DNA from: Adineta ricciae
Taxonomy: Eukaryota; Rotifera; Eurotatoria; Adinetida; Adinetidae
DNA length: 64,000 nucleotides
NCBI GenBank assembly: GCA_905250025.1
Contig: CAJNOJ010000293.1
Coordinates: forward strand, 1 to 64,000
Direction: 5' to 3'
The notes beneath the pieces were generated by a model, which worked only from the letters and a program-made list of their open reading frames with translations, had not been told where the DNA came from and searched no databases. The first letter of the stretch is position 1. Every line of letters starts with the position of its first letter. Below are positions 11,538 through 21,109 of the stretch, piece after piece. A program made the position numbers and the translations under genes.

Positions 11538-13541
11538 ATGCTGCAATCCATGTTCTTCTTCTATATTGTTTCTCTTAGTTCAATAGCAACATCAATCCAA
11601 TCAGAAATTATATGTCTTAATGATTCAAGCACAACTTGCCATTGTAATAAGGAAATTGGTCTAGTAACTTGTACTGAAGATATCTTAAGTAATGACACTT
11701 CTATCGATTGGTCAATATTTTCATCAAACGAAGACATATATCACTTGTTTTATTTTATTAATTTCACACGTTTAACACGTTCTACATTTACAAGCTTTCC
11801 ATCCGTATTCCCATCGCTTGGAAGACTAGTGTTCACATTTATCAACGGTATCGATCGAATAGAGGAAAATACTTTCAAGCCATTAAACTACTATTCTGAC
11901 CGATCAATTTCTCTTTCATTCAACGCACCAAGAAACTTTCAACTTGATAATTATGCATTTGGTCAAGTAAACTATACGGAAATCCTTATTTCTGGCATCC
12001 AATATCATGACATTCATCGTTCATATGAATTAAACTTGAAAGCATTTGATAAAACAAGTATTTTCAAACTGGGCATCAGGAATTCAAAATGCATTTATTC
12101 AACTTCCAATGAATCATCGTCTTTCGATGTTATTGAATTGGAATTCGAGAAATGTTCACTGAGAAATGCGAGTCTTCTCCTTGGAAGTCTTTCAGAATCA
12201 TTGAATAAGCTCGATTTATCATTCAATCTATTACAAGACATTCCATCGTTGACTAGGTTTCTTCATCTTCAAGAAATTAATTTAAATTATAATTTATTAC
12301 GAGAAATTAAATCTAATGTGTTTTCAAATTTACACATTACTCATATGGATTTATCGAGCAATCGAATTTATCATATTGAACTTGATGCGTTCACTGGATC
12401 GAATATCAAAACGTTGAAATTGAACGACAATCATATCAAATTTTTAGATACGGTCACGCCTAATAACAAAGCGGCATCATTCTTACATCCATTGAATCAA
12501 ACATTAGAGACTCTCGATTTATCGCATAATTATGTAGTTGACTTGACAGGTATGCAAAACCTATCTCGTTTGACGACATTGACCATGTGTTGCAATCATA
12601 TCAAAGTGTTAGATGATTTCTCATTTCTAAAAGCAAACCAACTTCAAACGATTGACTTAAGTCAGAATTTTATTTTCTTAATTTATCCAAGGGCTTTTAG
12701 AGGAACGAATTTGGTTTCTCTGGATTTATCGGGAAATCAGTTTTCGTCCTTAGAAATGACACAGACCGGTTCGGATGAGCAGTCAAAACCAATAAATCGA
12801 ACAAATTCATTTCTTTACAGTACTGCACCAACGCTGAAGGCTTTATCGTTGGCGAACAACCGACAGCTATCCATCATTAACTGGTTTGTTTTCACGAAGC
12901 TATTCAAACTAGAGAGTTTGGATCTCACAGGAATACCAATGAGTAAACAATTTTGGCATTATGAGCCAAGAAATGATTCTGCTATTCAATGGTCTGATCG
13001 TCCATCGAATCTTTATGTGATGCTCTTTGGTTTTCACCTCACCAGCGGTGATTATTGTTTATCGAAACCCGTCTTTCAAATACTCAATCACACAACGATG
13101 GGAATTGATGCAAATCATACATGCAATTGTTTTCTATTCTTACATGAAAACATGTTTTACTCGTCACAACGTCCCATCTGTTTACGCAACCAATCGATTG
13201 TAGATGAACTAACTCAACAATGTATGAATATTGATTCGTACTGTTCGTCGTTGACAACCACTTCAACGACTTCTCTAACGCGAGTAACAACAAAAGTAGA
13301 GTCATCGTCAACAGCAAGCTTGACAACATTAACTACAACAACGGGCATTCCAGTTACATTAGGAGCAGGAAAGGACGAAGGAAAATGGAGAACAATATTA
13401 GCAATAACCATTCCAGTAACTGTTGTTGTTCTTGTTGCATCTGCAACTAGTATATATGTCGTTCGAAAACGCAGAAACAACAAGTTCAAGGAGAGTATTG
13501 AGATGGATACATCATTTACGAATATATTCGCGAGAAAATAA
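11538..13541 (+). CDS. Leucine-rich-repeat type I membrane protein
   Basis: Single exon of 667 codons. Signal peptide (MLQSMFFFYIVSLSSIATS), then a short Cys-containing segment (CLNDSSTTCHC) like an LRR N-cap. About eight to ten LRR units occupy residues 210-470 (for example LETLDLSHNYV, LQTIDLSQNFI, LVSLDLSGNQF). A Cys-rich C-cap-like region lies at about 505-570, followed by a Thr/Ser-rich juxtamembrane stalk, one transmembrane helix at about 618-642 and a short basic tail of about 25 residues. The layout is that of an LRR surface receptor or adhesion protein. No TIR, kinase or other signalling domain follows, so any signal would need a partner. Ligand unknown. Confidence 0.85.
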   Translation: MLQSMFFFYIVSLSSIATSIQSEIICLNDSSTTCHCNKEIGLVTCTEDILSNDTSIDWSIFSSNEDIYHLFYFINFTRLTRSTFTSFPSVFPSLGRLVFTFINGIDRIEENTFKPLNYYSDRSISLSFNAPRNFQLDNYAFGQVNYTEILISGIQYHDIHRSYELNLKAFDKTSIFKLGIRNSKCIYSTSNESSSFDVIELEFEKCSLRNASLLLGSLSESLNKLDLSFNLLQDIPSLTRFLHLQEINLNYNLLREIKSNVFSNLHITHMDLSSNRIYHIELDAFTGSNIKTLKLNDNHIKFLDTVTPNNKAASFLHPLNQTLETLDLSHNYVVDLTGMQNLSRLTTLTMCCNHIKVLDDFSFLKANQLQTIDLSQNFIFLIYPRAFRGTNLVSLDLSGNQFSSLEMTQTGSDEQSKPINRTNSFLYSTAPTLKALSLANNRQLSIINWFVFTKLFKLESLDLTGIPMSKQFWHYEPRNDSAIQWSDRPSNLYVMLFGFHLTSGDYCLSKPVFQILNHTTMGIDANHTCNCFLFLHENMFYSSQRPICLRNQSIVDELTQQCMNIDSYCSSLTTTSTTSLTRVTTKVESSSTASLTTLTTTTGIPVTLGAGKDEGKWRTILAITIPVTVVVLVASATSIYVVRKRRNNKFKESIEMDTSFTNIFARK

Positions 13542-14080
13542 CTTCCTATACGATTGTTTCTTCGTTCATGAACTTTGCTTTGAAACAAATGTGAACTGAG
13601 TATTGATATGCTACACAAATCTATCGAATTTCGATTGAAAAAAAAGATTCTTCTTCTTTGCCCAACTGTCATTTTTATGATGGTTATAACTTAAAATTAT
13701 CGCTTTTCAATACTCTGAATCAGATAACGAATGTAGATGTTGATCAATTATTGGAACTAAAATATTTTGGAGATGGTCGAAAGAATTGATTGTTGAGTAG
13801 AAAGAAAATGATTTATTTTTGTTTATCTACGTCAATAAAATGAGCAATATACGCGCTACGCTACATGACGTTATTGACGTTATGGGATAATATAAACATG
13901 TTTATTCATCGCTGTCGATACGTGACAAAGGTATGTTGAATATTATTCACCAAACGAGGATGAGAAATAGGTACATTTAGTTTCTAGTAAAAATTGTATG
14001 ACGTCAACTGCATAAAGTAAGCGTATACTCATTGACTATAAGATATTTTCCTCCTCACGGCAGTGAAGCGAAAACAAATG
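13542..14080. other. Intergenic
   Basis: Between the LRR gene and the Gly/Tyr-rich peptide gene. The antisense valine-rich frame overlapping the end of the LRR gene is a shadow of its Thr codons. Nothing else seen. Confidence 0.6.
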
Positions 14081-14090
14081 TATAAAAGGG
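14081..14090 (+). promoter_or_regulatory. TATA box of the Gly/Tyr-rich peptide gene
   Basis: TATAAAAGGG lies 79 bp before ATG 14160. It is a strong TATA consensus, consistent with a highly or inducibly expressed small gene. Confidence 0.55.
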
Positions 14091-14159
14091 GGTTGCCAAA
14101 CATGTAACTGCATTCACTACTCACTCTTAAATCTATCTTTTCACACCCATATATTCAAT

Positions 14160-14440
14160 ATGTACGGAGGATTCGGCGGCTATGGTGGCTATGGAGGTTA
14201 TAACTCCGAATTGCGATCGGATATGTGGATTCAAACTCATATACCCGGTGGATTGAACAGTAAATATACACTTCAATAGTCCCGAGCATTTTCGTTGCGA
14301 ATATCTTTCTTTTAGGTAGTCTCGGTGAACGATTGGACAACTACTTAGGTGGTAATCCAAACCCTACCTTTGGCCAAGTATATGGTGGCGCACCAGGTGT
14401 CGGTGGATATGGCTCTGGATATGGCTATTCCTATTGGTAA
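14160..14440 (+). CDS. Small Gly/Tyr-rich protein, two exons
   Basis: Exon 1 (14160-14259) begins MYGGFGGYGGYGGYNSEL. A 56-bp GT-AG intron (14260-14315) joins in phase to exon 2 (14316-14440), giving 74 residues ending GYGSGYGYSYW. Gly/Tyr-rich ends flank a non-repetitive core containing LGERLDNYLGG. There is no signal peptide. Such composition occurs in structural, condensate-forming and keratin- or cuticle-associated proteins; I cannot choose among them. A TATA box and an AATAAA-like signal just after the stop support a real gene. Confidence 0.7.
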
Positions 14441-14527
14441 AAAGACTACCTCATCTGTAATTGATTTTTTCGACATATAAATAAACTATACATTGATCAT
14501 TAAGCATTTGCGGAAAAAAGAGGAAAT

Positions 14528-14785
14528 TTATTTCGGAAATGATGAAGGTTCACAGGCTTCAATTTCAGTTTTTACTTCATCGATTTTGGCGCTGAGAGCA
14601 TCGTGTGAATCGATCAGACGACAAAGTTCGTCGTTATCCAACTCGAGTAATTCTCCGGTGACTTTGCTTGTGATATCAGGATGTTTGACACGTTCAAGAA
14701 CCAGAGGAAAAAGTTTATTTCCCAAGAATTCCTTTTGCTGTTCGGGACTTGAAATCGAAGCAAGTTCACTGGCAAGGGAAGACAT
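14528..14785 (-). CDS. Stand-alone MLLE (PABC) domain protein
   Basis: An 85-residue protein that is almost only an MLLE domain. Residues about 14-75 carry EQQKEFLGNKLFPLV, then KVTGELLELDNDEL and a final helix, matching the KITGMLLE-IDNSEL signature of the poly(A)-binding-protein C-terminal domain and of UBR5. That domain binds PAM2 peptides of translation and deadenylation factors. Without RNA-recognition motifs the product could act as a free competitor or adaptor for PAM2 proteins, presumably in the cytoplasm; that role is inference. Single exon, ATG at 14785. I found no RRM coding nearby, so it does not look like the tail of a truncated PABP gene, although a retrocopy fragment is possible. 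Confidence 0.8.
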   Translation of the reverse strand: MSSLASELASISSPEQQKEFLGNKLFPLVLERVKHPDITSKVTGELLELDNDELCRLIDSHDALSAKIDEVKTEIEACEPSSFPK

Positions 14786-14963
14786 AATACTACAGCTTGT
14801 GAAATAAAATGGATTTTTTTATAAAAAAAAAACGAAGAAAAAACAAGCCAAGGTCGATTTTTTTTCTTTCTATATAAACGAAGAAAAAAAATCGTGTTTT
14901 GATTAGAATAAACAAGAGGAGAGAAAGAATGTTTTTATTCTAATGCAAAAGAAAAAAAATCAC

Positions 14964-15983
14964 TCATTTCTTTTTCAAAATTAGGCAAATAAATGGAGCA
15001 ATATAATCTCCTATCTCCGGTTGTTTTCTTAGATGTTGTTCAAATAAATTCCAGAATTGTTTTAGAAGATTAGGAATGTCTTCTGCTGCTCGACCATGTT
15101 TTCGAAGTGTTTGTTCAAGAATTGATTCAGAAAAACCTTGAGTGAATAGTGTCGTCGACTGAGTATATTCATCGAACGTAATTTCTTCTTGTTTCCATTT
15201 TCTATAAAGTGGTGATCCAATGGAAACGGTTGTGTATTTAATTAGTTGAAACCCATTTTGAGAAAAGAGATTTTCATCGACACATTCGTCATACGATCGA
15301 CAATGTACTGGATTCGTATAATCAAGTAGTTCAGTCGATGTTAAAGGTAACAATTGAGCACATGTATAGAGAAGTTCAAGAATACGTTCGATACCTATAA
15401 TTCCTTGACTATCAACACATGGAATACTAAGTATAAGAACACCACCGGACACTAATTCAGATGACCGATGTTTTAAAAACTGTGAATAATCAAGAGCAGC
15501 TTGATGTTGAAACGCGCGATACGCATCGGGATTATCGACAAAATAAACGTGATAACAGTTCAATGCATTAGCTGGTTTTTTCGATAACCAATGAAGGGAA
15601 GTCGATGAATACGCAATTGCAACGGAATTACTCGGTAAACATTGTTCGTAGAAAGAACGACCACTAACGATGCCTTTGTAAGAATGATTTTGATTAAGCA
15701 GTTGGAAAAGCGCTGTCCAGTCATTGCTTGGTAGATCATTGTGAACGACTAGTGGTTCTTTAAAAAGTTTTTTCTCTCTACGAAGGTAATCGATGATTGT
15801 TTTCATTGCATGAATCGAATTAGCACCATGAGACGAACCAAAATCAGCAATAATATCCACTGATGCGACATCAAGTGCAGCAATTGCTTCGTCGATCAAT
15901 TCTAACAGGAGATGACTAGCAGATTTCTGTAAAACAGAATTTGAATTGTACGATTTACTCATACCGAGTGTTGCACTTGCCAT
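14964..15983 (-). CDS. SABATH-family SAM-dependent carboxyl methyltransferase
   Basis: Single exon of 339 residues. Family landmarks appear in order: SYNSNSVLQ near residue 12, a SAM-binding IIADFGSSHGANS at about 44-56, HNDLPSNDWTALF at about 100, GRSFYEQCLPSNSV at about 118 and SSTSLHWLS at about 137. These match the SABATH methyltransferases, best known from plants, which put a methyl group from SAM on the carboxylate of small acids such as salicylate or jasmonate. The substrate here cannot be read from sequence. The protein has no targeting signal. Absence of introns and the patchy animal distribution raise the question of horizontal acquisition. Length is slightly below the usual 350-380. 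Confidence 0.82.
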   Translation of the reverse strand: MASATLGMSKSYNSNSVLQKSASHLLLELIDEAIAALDVASVDIIADFGSSHGANSIHAMKTIIDYLRREKKLFKEPLVVHNDLPSNDWTALFQLLNQNHSYKGIVSGRSFYEQCLPSNSVAIAYSSTSLHWLSKKPANALNCYHVYFVDNPDAYRAFQHQAALDYSQFLKHRSSELVSGGVLILSIPCVDSQGIIGIERILELLYTCAQLLPLTSTELLDYTNPVHCRSYDECVDENLFSQNGFQLIKYTTVSIGSPLYRKWKQEEITFDEYTQSTTLFTQGFSESILEQTLRKHGRAAEDIPNLLKQFWNLFEQHLRKQPEIGDYIAPFICLILKKK

Positions 15984-16132
15984 TCTCTTTCGTCAAAATG
16001 ATAACAGTACATTTACAGGATATGTTATCGATGATAAACGTCAGCATGTGTATTTAGTGTTCTCCTTTGTGGAGATATCATGAAGAAAAGACTTAAAGTA
16101 GAATACAATTGTTTTTATCATGTAAAAAGAAT

Positions 16133-17419
16133 TTATTGAAAAAGAGTTCTTTCAGCTTCAGAGTTAGCAAAAAGATTTTCTCCTTGATAATATTCATCGA
16201 TGTTTTCTAAAAAGTTCAAATTGATGAAGACTAACGCTGTAACAATCACATTCTCATTTGATTCAACTCGAAGAATAAAATCATTGTCGGCAGTCACCGC
16301 CACTCGATATTCTATATCTTGTGGTTCGCCCGGTAACAACAACCGTTGGTTCAGTAGTGTTTGCTTGTGCTTAGTAAATGAGCCGGGCTTCACTCGAACT
16401 TCAACAAGTACGCACCATCGTTGATTATCGGAGAAAATCCGTTCCGAATAAACAATGTCCGCTGCATAGAATATACTCGGTGAAATGAACACGGCATGAG
16501 CCCAATTATCAAATTCTCCGACTTTTTTGTTCAATGCAATATGACCAGCTTGCGTGGATATTTTATTATTTGGAGAAAGGACTGTTCCAGCTGGATGTAA
16601 GCCATATTTCATAATCGATTGTAAATGTTCGTATTTTGTACCATGCCAAGCTAATGTCCAGTTTTGAGTCAAATATGCTAGGGAATGATTCGACAAATAA
16701 TCCGGACTTCGAAGAATCTTTTTACCAATGATTCGATCATTATGTCTTAAGACAATCATGTTTTTGGCGTGACCATCTTGTTTCAAACGATTTACCATTC
16801 GATTAATTTTGTCGACCGTATGTGATAAAATACAAGTTCTAATCGCTTCACTGCCACTTTCTTCTTCAGCTGTATGACCGTATCCATTTCGGATAGTTGG
16901 ATGTGCTCCATATTCAAGCAAAAGTTCAACGATTGGTTGATGCCTGTAATAAGCTGCTGCGTGCAACGCAGTACTTCCACAATGTTGAGTTTCGTTTATT
17001 TGACAGCCTACTCTCAATAGAAACTGGCAAATATTATGGAAACCATTTCGAGCTGCGATATAAAGTAACGTTCTCAGATGTTCATCTCGCTGATCCAGAA
17101 GATGCTTATGTCTCGTTATTAATCTGACAAATGATTCGTAATCACCGATAGTTACGTAATAGAACTGATCTTTTATATTAACAGTAAAACGATTTCCATT
17201 TCGAGTGTATCTTTTTGTGTCGTTCGAGCATAGGACTTCATATGCTAAAGCTACGCTTGCTCGTTGACTTCGTGATGGAGAACTGATTTTTCTAATGAAA
17301 GCATGACGAATATCTTGATAAAATGCACCCGGATTGACATCTAAGATTTCATAAGGATCTATACTTGTTACTCTCTCCATTGTTGAATGGCTGCGAATCG
17401 AAATCGCCATTTCAAACAA
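16133..17419 (-). CDS. J-like / ankyrin / PARP-like ADP-ribosyltransferase-fold protein
   Basis: Single exon of 428 residues. Residues 20-75 resemble a DnaJ J domain (DPYEILDVNPGAFYQDIRHAF...ALAYEVLCSNDTKR), but the HPD motif that stimulates Hsp70 is absent. Residues about 112-185 form two to three ankyrin repeats (STALHAAAYYRHQPIVELLLEY). Residues about 255-410 form a domain with WHGTKYEHLQSIMKYGL, then AVFISPSIFYA and a strand-rich end, resembling the H-Y motifs of PARP-type NAD-binding transferases. It could be an ADP-ribosyltransferase targeted by its ankyrin repeats. The start could also be M4 or M14. The PARP assignment rests on motif resemblance; catalytic activity is unproven. Confidence 0.72.
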   Translation of the reverse strand: MFEMAISIRSHSTMERVTSIDPYEILDVNPGAFYQDIRHAFIRKISSPSRSQRASVALAYEVLCSNDTKRYTRNGNRFTVNIKDQFYYVTIGDYESFVRLITRHKHLLDQRDEHLRTLLYIAARNGFHNICQFLLRVGCQINETQHCGSTALHAAAYYRHQPIVELLLEYGAHPTIRNGYGHTAEEESGSEAIRTCILSHTVDKINRMVNRLKQDGHAKNMIVLRHNDRIIGKKILRSPDYLSNHSLAYLTQNWTLAWHGTKYEHLQSIMKYGLHPAGTVLSPNNKISTQAGHIALNKKVGEFDNWAHAVFISPSIFYAADIVYSERIFSDNQRWCVLVEVRVKPGSFTKHKQTLLNQRLLLPGEPQDIEYRVAVTADNDFILRVESNENVIVTALVFINLNFLENIDEYYQGENLFANSEAERTLFQ

Positions 17420-18067
17420 GAAAATCGGTTTGCACGTAAGACAGAAACAAACTCTTTATTTTAAGTCAAAGGGGTTGGTTTTTTCCAAGATATGCAAAAA
17501 AAAATTTATTATATTTGCGTCTACCTTCCGTGACACATAAATTCAACATCGCCGTTTCTTCTTTCTCTGTCTCTAACGTGAGTCATGCGAACGTTGATGA
17601 AAAAAACAAAGAAATTTTTCATTAACTTCCAATGTATTGTCGAAACACAAATTTGTCCTTTAAACAGGTCTATAGAATATTCAAAACATTAAGCATCATA
17701 AAACATCGCTCGTTTAACATTCATTTTTATCCTCACCGGATTATAAAATCGAATGGTTCGATCGATTTCCATTTGTTTTGTTTCATAAAAAATCATTTGT
17801 GTAAATAAAATCGCTGATTTGATATTCAAATAAGTATGAATTCCACCTTGAAGACAAAGTGCACGTCATGCTATTCTATAACGAAATTTTTCTTTAGAAT
17901 CCAAGTGTATTGCACTGTATCACACATCGCCTTGATCTTTTCTCAATGTTGAATAGCGAGATGAAAAGAGAATATGATATAAAATCATCTTGTTTTTTAT
18001 ATCCTCGATTGTATTATTGAAAAATATTCGAAAGAGAAAGGTTGTTTCTAAATACAGCAGGAAAATC
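17420..18067. other. Divergent intergenic region
   Basis: Separates the minus-strand J/ankyrin/PARP-like gene from the plus-strand exchanger and presumably holds both promoters. No coding signal seen. Confidence 0.55.
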
Positions 18068-19865
18068 ATGGTGACATTATTCGAAAATCCACATGAATCT
18101 CCACTAGCGATGTTTTTATTACAAGTATTTATCACGTTAATTGTGTGCAAATGTCTCGCCAAACTGCTTTCATTCGTTCGGCAACCGCAAGTTATTGGAC
18201 AGATTATAGCGGGTATTATCTTTGGCCCATCTATACTTGGTGCGTAGAGTGAAGAGAGAGAGAGAAATAGGTGGATAATGCTTTCGAATTTATCATGTAG
18301 GATTTACAAAAGGATGGTCATCAGCGATTTGGCCGACGTCATCGTTGAAAGTCTTTCAATTGATCGCCAATTTAGGATTGATCTTCTTCATGTTTTTTCT
18401 CGGATTAGAACTTGATTTGAATCAAATCAAAGCCAACTGGAAAGTGACAATACCAGTTGCTTGTGCGAGTATTATTGTGCCTGGTAAGAAAATTTGAATA
18501 TATAAAAGAAAATTCAATAAATAGTTTATTTGATAGTCGGAATCGGTTGTGCGGTAGCCTTGTGGTTCTATGAACTGAATGATGGAATTGTCGCGAGTAA
18601 AACCGCTTTTATTCTGTTTATTGGTAAGGATCGATATTTTTCGTATGACACTTTTCATCAAAATGTTGTTTAGCATCGGGTTTTGGCTTCTCAGCATTTC
18701 CTGTGCTTGCCACTCTATTGAACTCTATGAACTTATTGAATAAGCCGATTGGTATCCAAACGATTTCTTTAGCTGCTGTTGAAGATATTGTCGTTTGGGT
18801 TGTGTTGGCTGTTGCCAGTGCTTTTTCATCGGGCGGCTCTGCTCTTCAAGGTCTCTATACATTACTATTAACATTAGCTTTTATTGCAATAATGGTACTT
18901 GTGATTCGACCAATATTTGGTCGTATACATGCTTTCTATCATAAAAAAGAAGACGATTGTAATGTTTATATTGTCGTCGGTTGTTTTCTTTTGCTTCTGA
19001 TTGCATCATTTACAACGGAAGTCATGGGTAAAGTACGTTCGTGCATTCAGTCTAATGAAAATTTGTATTTGATAGGAATTCACGCATTCTTTGGCGCATT
19101 TATTGCTGGCCTTTGTATTCCACGTAAAGGTGAATTGGTAGAATTTCTTTCCATTCGTATTGAATTGATTATCGTCGAATTTTTCTTACCGTAAGTTTAT
19201 TTTCATTGTTAATATCTTCGATTATCCTATTTCCTGCTGTTCGCTTTAGTCTATACTTTGCAAATAGTGGTCTAAAGACACGTTTGAATCTTCTAAACAC
19301 CGGACGAGCATGGTGGACATTAGCTGTGTTAGTTATCATAGCATCGGTATCCAAAATCGTACCTGTGACAATTGCAACGAAGATCTTCTCCCGACGATCG
19401 TGGTACTACTGTGCGTCGATGGGTGTTCTTATGAATACACGTGGTATTGTACAACTAGTTGTATTGAATATCGGCGTGCAATTGAAAGTTATATCGCCTG
19501 TTATATTCGCCATGTTTGTTCTCATGGCAACGATTCTTACATTGGCAACATCGCCGATCCTATCCTTTCTTTACAAACGCGACTCTGATCCGAAGGTGTT
19601 AGAGGAGTCGAAAACGGCACATGATCTACATTTGGCTTTAGAAGGCGAAGTTAATCTTGAAAACAAGAGCGAGAACGGAACAATCGACAATGATGCAATC
19701 ATACCTCCGAACAAACGTTCGGAAAATTCAATTAAAACGATTTCGGATGGTCGAAGTTACTCCATCGCAATCCACCCACGACCGAGCTTATCTGGTCATG
19801 AAATTTCTACAGTAACTAAAGACAATGCACTGCAAAGAAAATGTTCACGAATGACTTTATTTTAA
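18068..19865 (+). CDS. CPA2-type monovalent cation/H+ antiporter, six exons
   Basis: Exons 18068-18239, 18301-18483, 18537-18623, 18674-19027, 19076-19190 and 19250-19865 join in phase to 508 residues; introns are 48-60 bp with GT-AG ends. Exon 1 reads RQPQVIGQIIAGIIFGPSILG and exon 2 GLIFFMFFLGLELDL, the conserved first helices of the KefB/CPA2 family. Exons 4-6 carry TEVMGIHAFFGAFIAGLCIP, FFLPLYFANSGLKT and GVLMNTRGIVQLVVLNIG, also diagnostic. Twelve or so membrane helices are followed by a hydrophilic tail of about 100 residues. It should exchange Na+ or K+ for H+ across the plasma or an internal membrane. The fourth intron is in frame and open, so its retention would add 16 residues. Confidence 0.88.
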
Positions 19866-20178
19866 CTCGCTTGATTTTTACACGTTTTAGAATGTTGTTT
19901 TAGCTAGATACTCGTTCACATCGCATAGCATTTCTATATGGAATACTTAGTTGTTAAATTGATAAGAACATACTGTGTGATGACATTGAGTTTATCTTCC
20001 TTTAAACTTGCAACATACATGTGTTACAGAGAATAAATAAAGATAACGCTATTTAATTTTGTTATGTCATATGACAGAAGTAAACAGGTGATATGGATCT
20101 TCATAAGGTGTGTTCACCGGGTGACTCGAGTATCTACAGAAAAGGGAATCTTCTTTCAGATATATTTGTCTCGCTATA
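19866..20178. other. Intergenic
   Basis: 3' flank of the exchanger with AATAAATAAA at about 20033 and the upstream region of the Sec14-like gene. Nothing else seen. Confidence 0.6.
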
Positions 20179-21042
20179 ATGCCGACTAGTAGTCCGTTAT
20201 TCAATATAAATGAATTAACCGATGAGCAACAGAAAAAATTCGAAATTGTGTATAAAGAACTGCAAACGAATTATACGTCGTATATTGAGTTCAAAGGTAG
20301 TTTACAATTGAAGAATCCGATGGAACAAGAAGAAGAGGAAAACGAATGGCAGTATCAATTGTATCGGTTTCTTCGAGCACGCAAATGGAACATTGAACAT
20401 ACGATAAAATCGATTCTAGAAATGCTGAAATGGCGAATGGATAATCGAGTGGATGCCATTCTCGAACAAGAGAAAATCGCTGAACGCATGGCCACTCTTC
20501 GAAAAATAGTTCCAAATGCGAATCACGGATACACTAAAGCCGATCGACCACTCTACATCGAAAAATCTGGTATTATCTCCGTCGACAAAATCTTAAGCAG
20601 TTTTCAACACGACGATCTAATCGAATGTCATCTCTACTGGTTAGAATTATACTCTCAACTAGCTCGACAACGTAGTCGACAAATCGGCAAACACGTGGAA
20701 AGTTTCGCTATCGTTTATGACTTACATGGATGTAAACTTGACATGAGAAAAATGCTTCCACTTTTAAAACAATCACTTTTCATCGATGATAATTACTATC
20801 CGGAACGTTTAGGACAATTATTTATTATAAACCCGCCATTGATCTTTCCGACACTTTGGAGCATAGTCAAGCATTGGGTGGATCCTGTGACGAAAACGAA
20901 GATCTTAGTTTTGAAAAAAGGCATCGAGACAACTACGACGCTATTGCAATATATCGATGCAGAACAATTACCGAAAGAATATGGCGGAAGTTGCCAATCA
21001 TGTTCAACTATATCTGAATGCATCCCGGTAGATGAAAAATGA
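20179..21042 (+). CDS. Sec14/CRAL-TRIO lipid-transfer protein
   Basis: Single exon of 287 residues. The N-terminal CRAL-TRIO-N helical segment (YRFLRARKWNIEHTIKSILE, about residues 56-75) is followed by the lipid-binding domain (about 115-270) with RPLYIEKSG, FAIVYDLHG, YYPERLGQLFIINPP and a final LPKEYGGSC. These are textbook Sec14 landmarks. Such proteins extract and exchange phosphatidylinositol and other lipids between membranes and support PI-kinase signalling. It lacks GOLD or spectrin extensions. Tail-to-tail with the UNC-93-like gene, whose stop is at 21110. Confidence 0.9.
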   Translation: MPTSSPLFNINELTDEQQKKFEIVYKELQTNYTSYIEFKGSLQLKNPMEQEEEENEWQYQLYRFLRARKWNIEHTIKSILEMLKWRMDNRVDAILEQEKIAERMATLRKIVPNANHGYTKADRPLYIEKSGIISVDKILSSFQHDDLIECHLYWLELYSQLARQRSRQIGKHVESFAIVYDLHGCKLDMRKMLPLLKQSLFIDDNYYPERLGQLFIINPPLIFPTLWSIVKHWVDPVTKTKILVLKKGIETTTTLLQYIDAEQLPKEYGGSCQSCSTISECIPVDEK

Positions 21043-21109
21043 CATAGATGATTTTATTTGAATATTAATAAACTAGTCTAAATACAAAACGAATTCAATT
21101 GAGAAAATG

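Noticed and set aside
19206-19259. Extra N-terminal residues of a separate short transporter gene
   Set aside because: This is intron sequence of the CPA2 exchanger; the acceptor at 19248-19249 joins in phase to the preceding exon.
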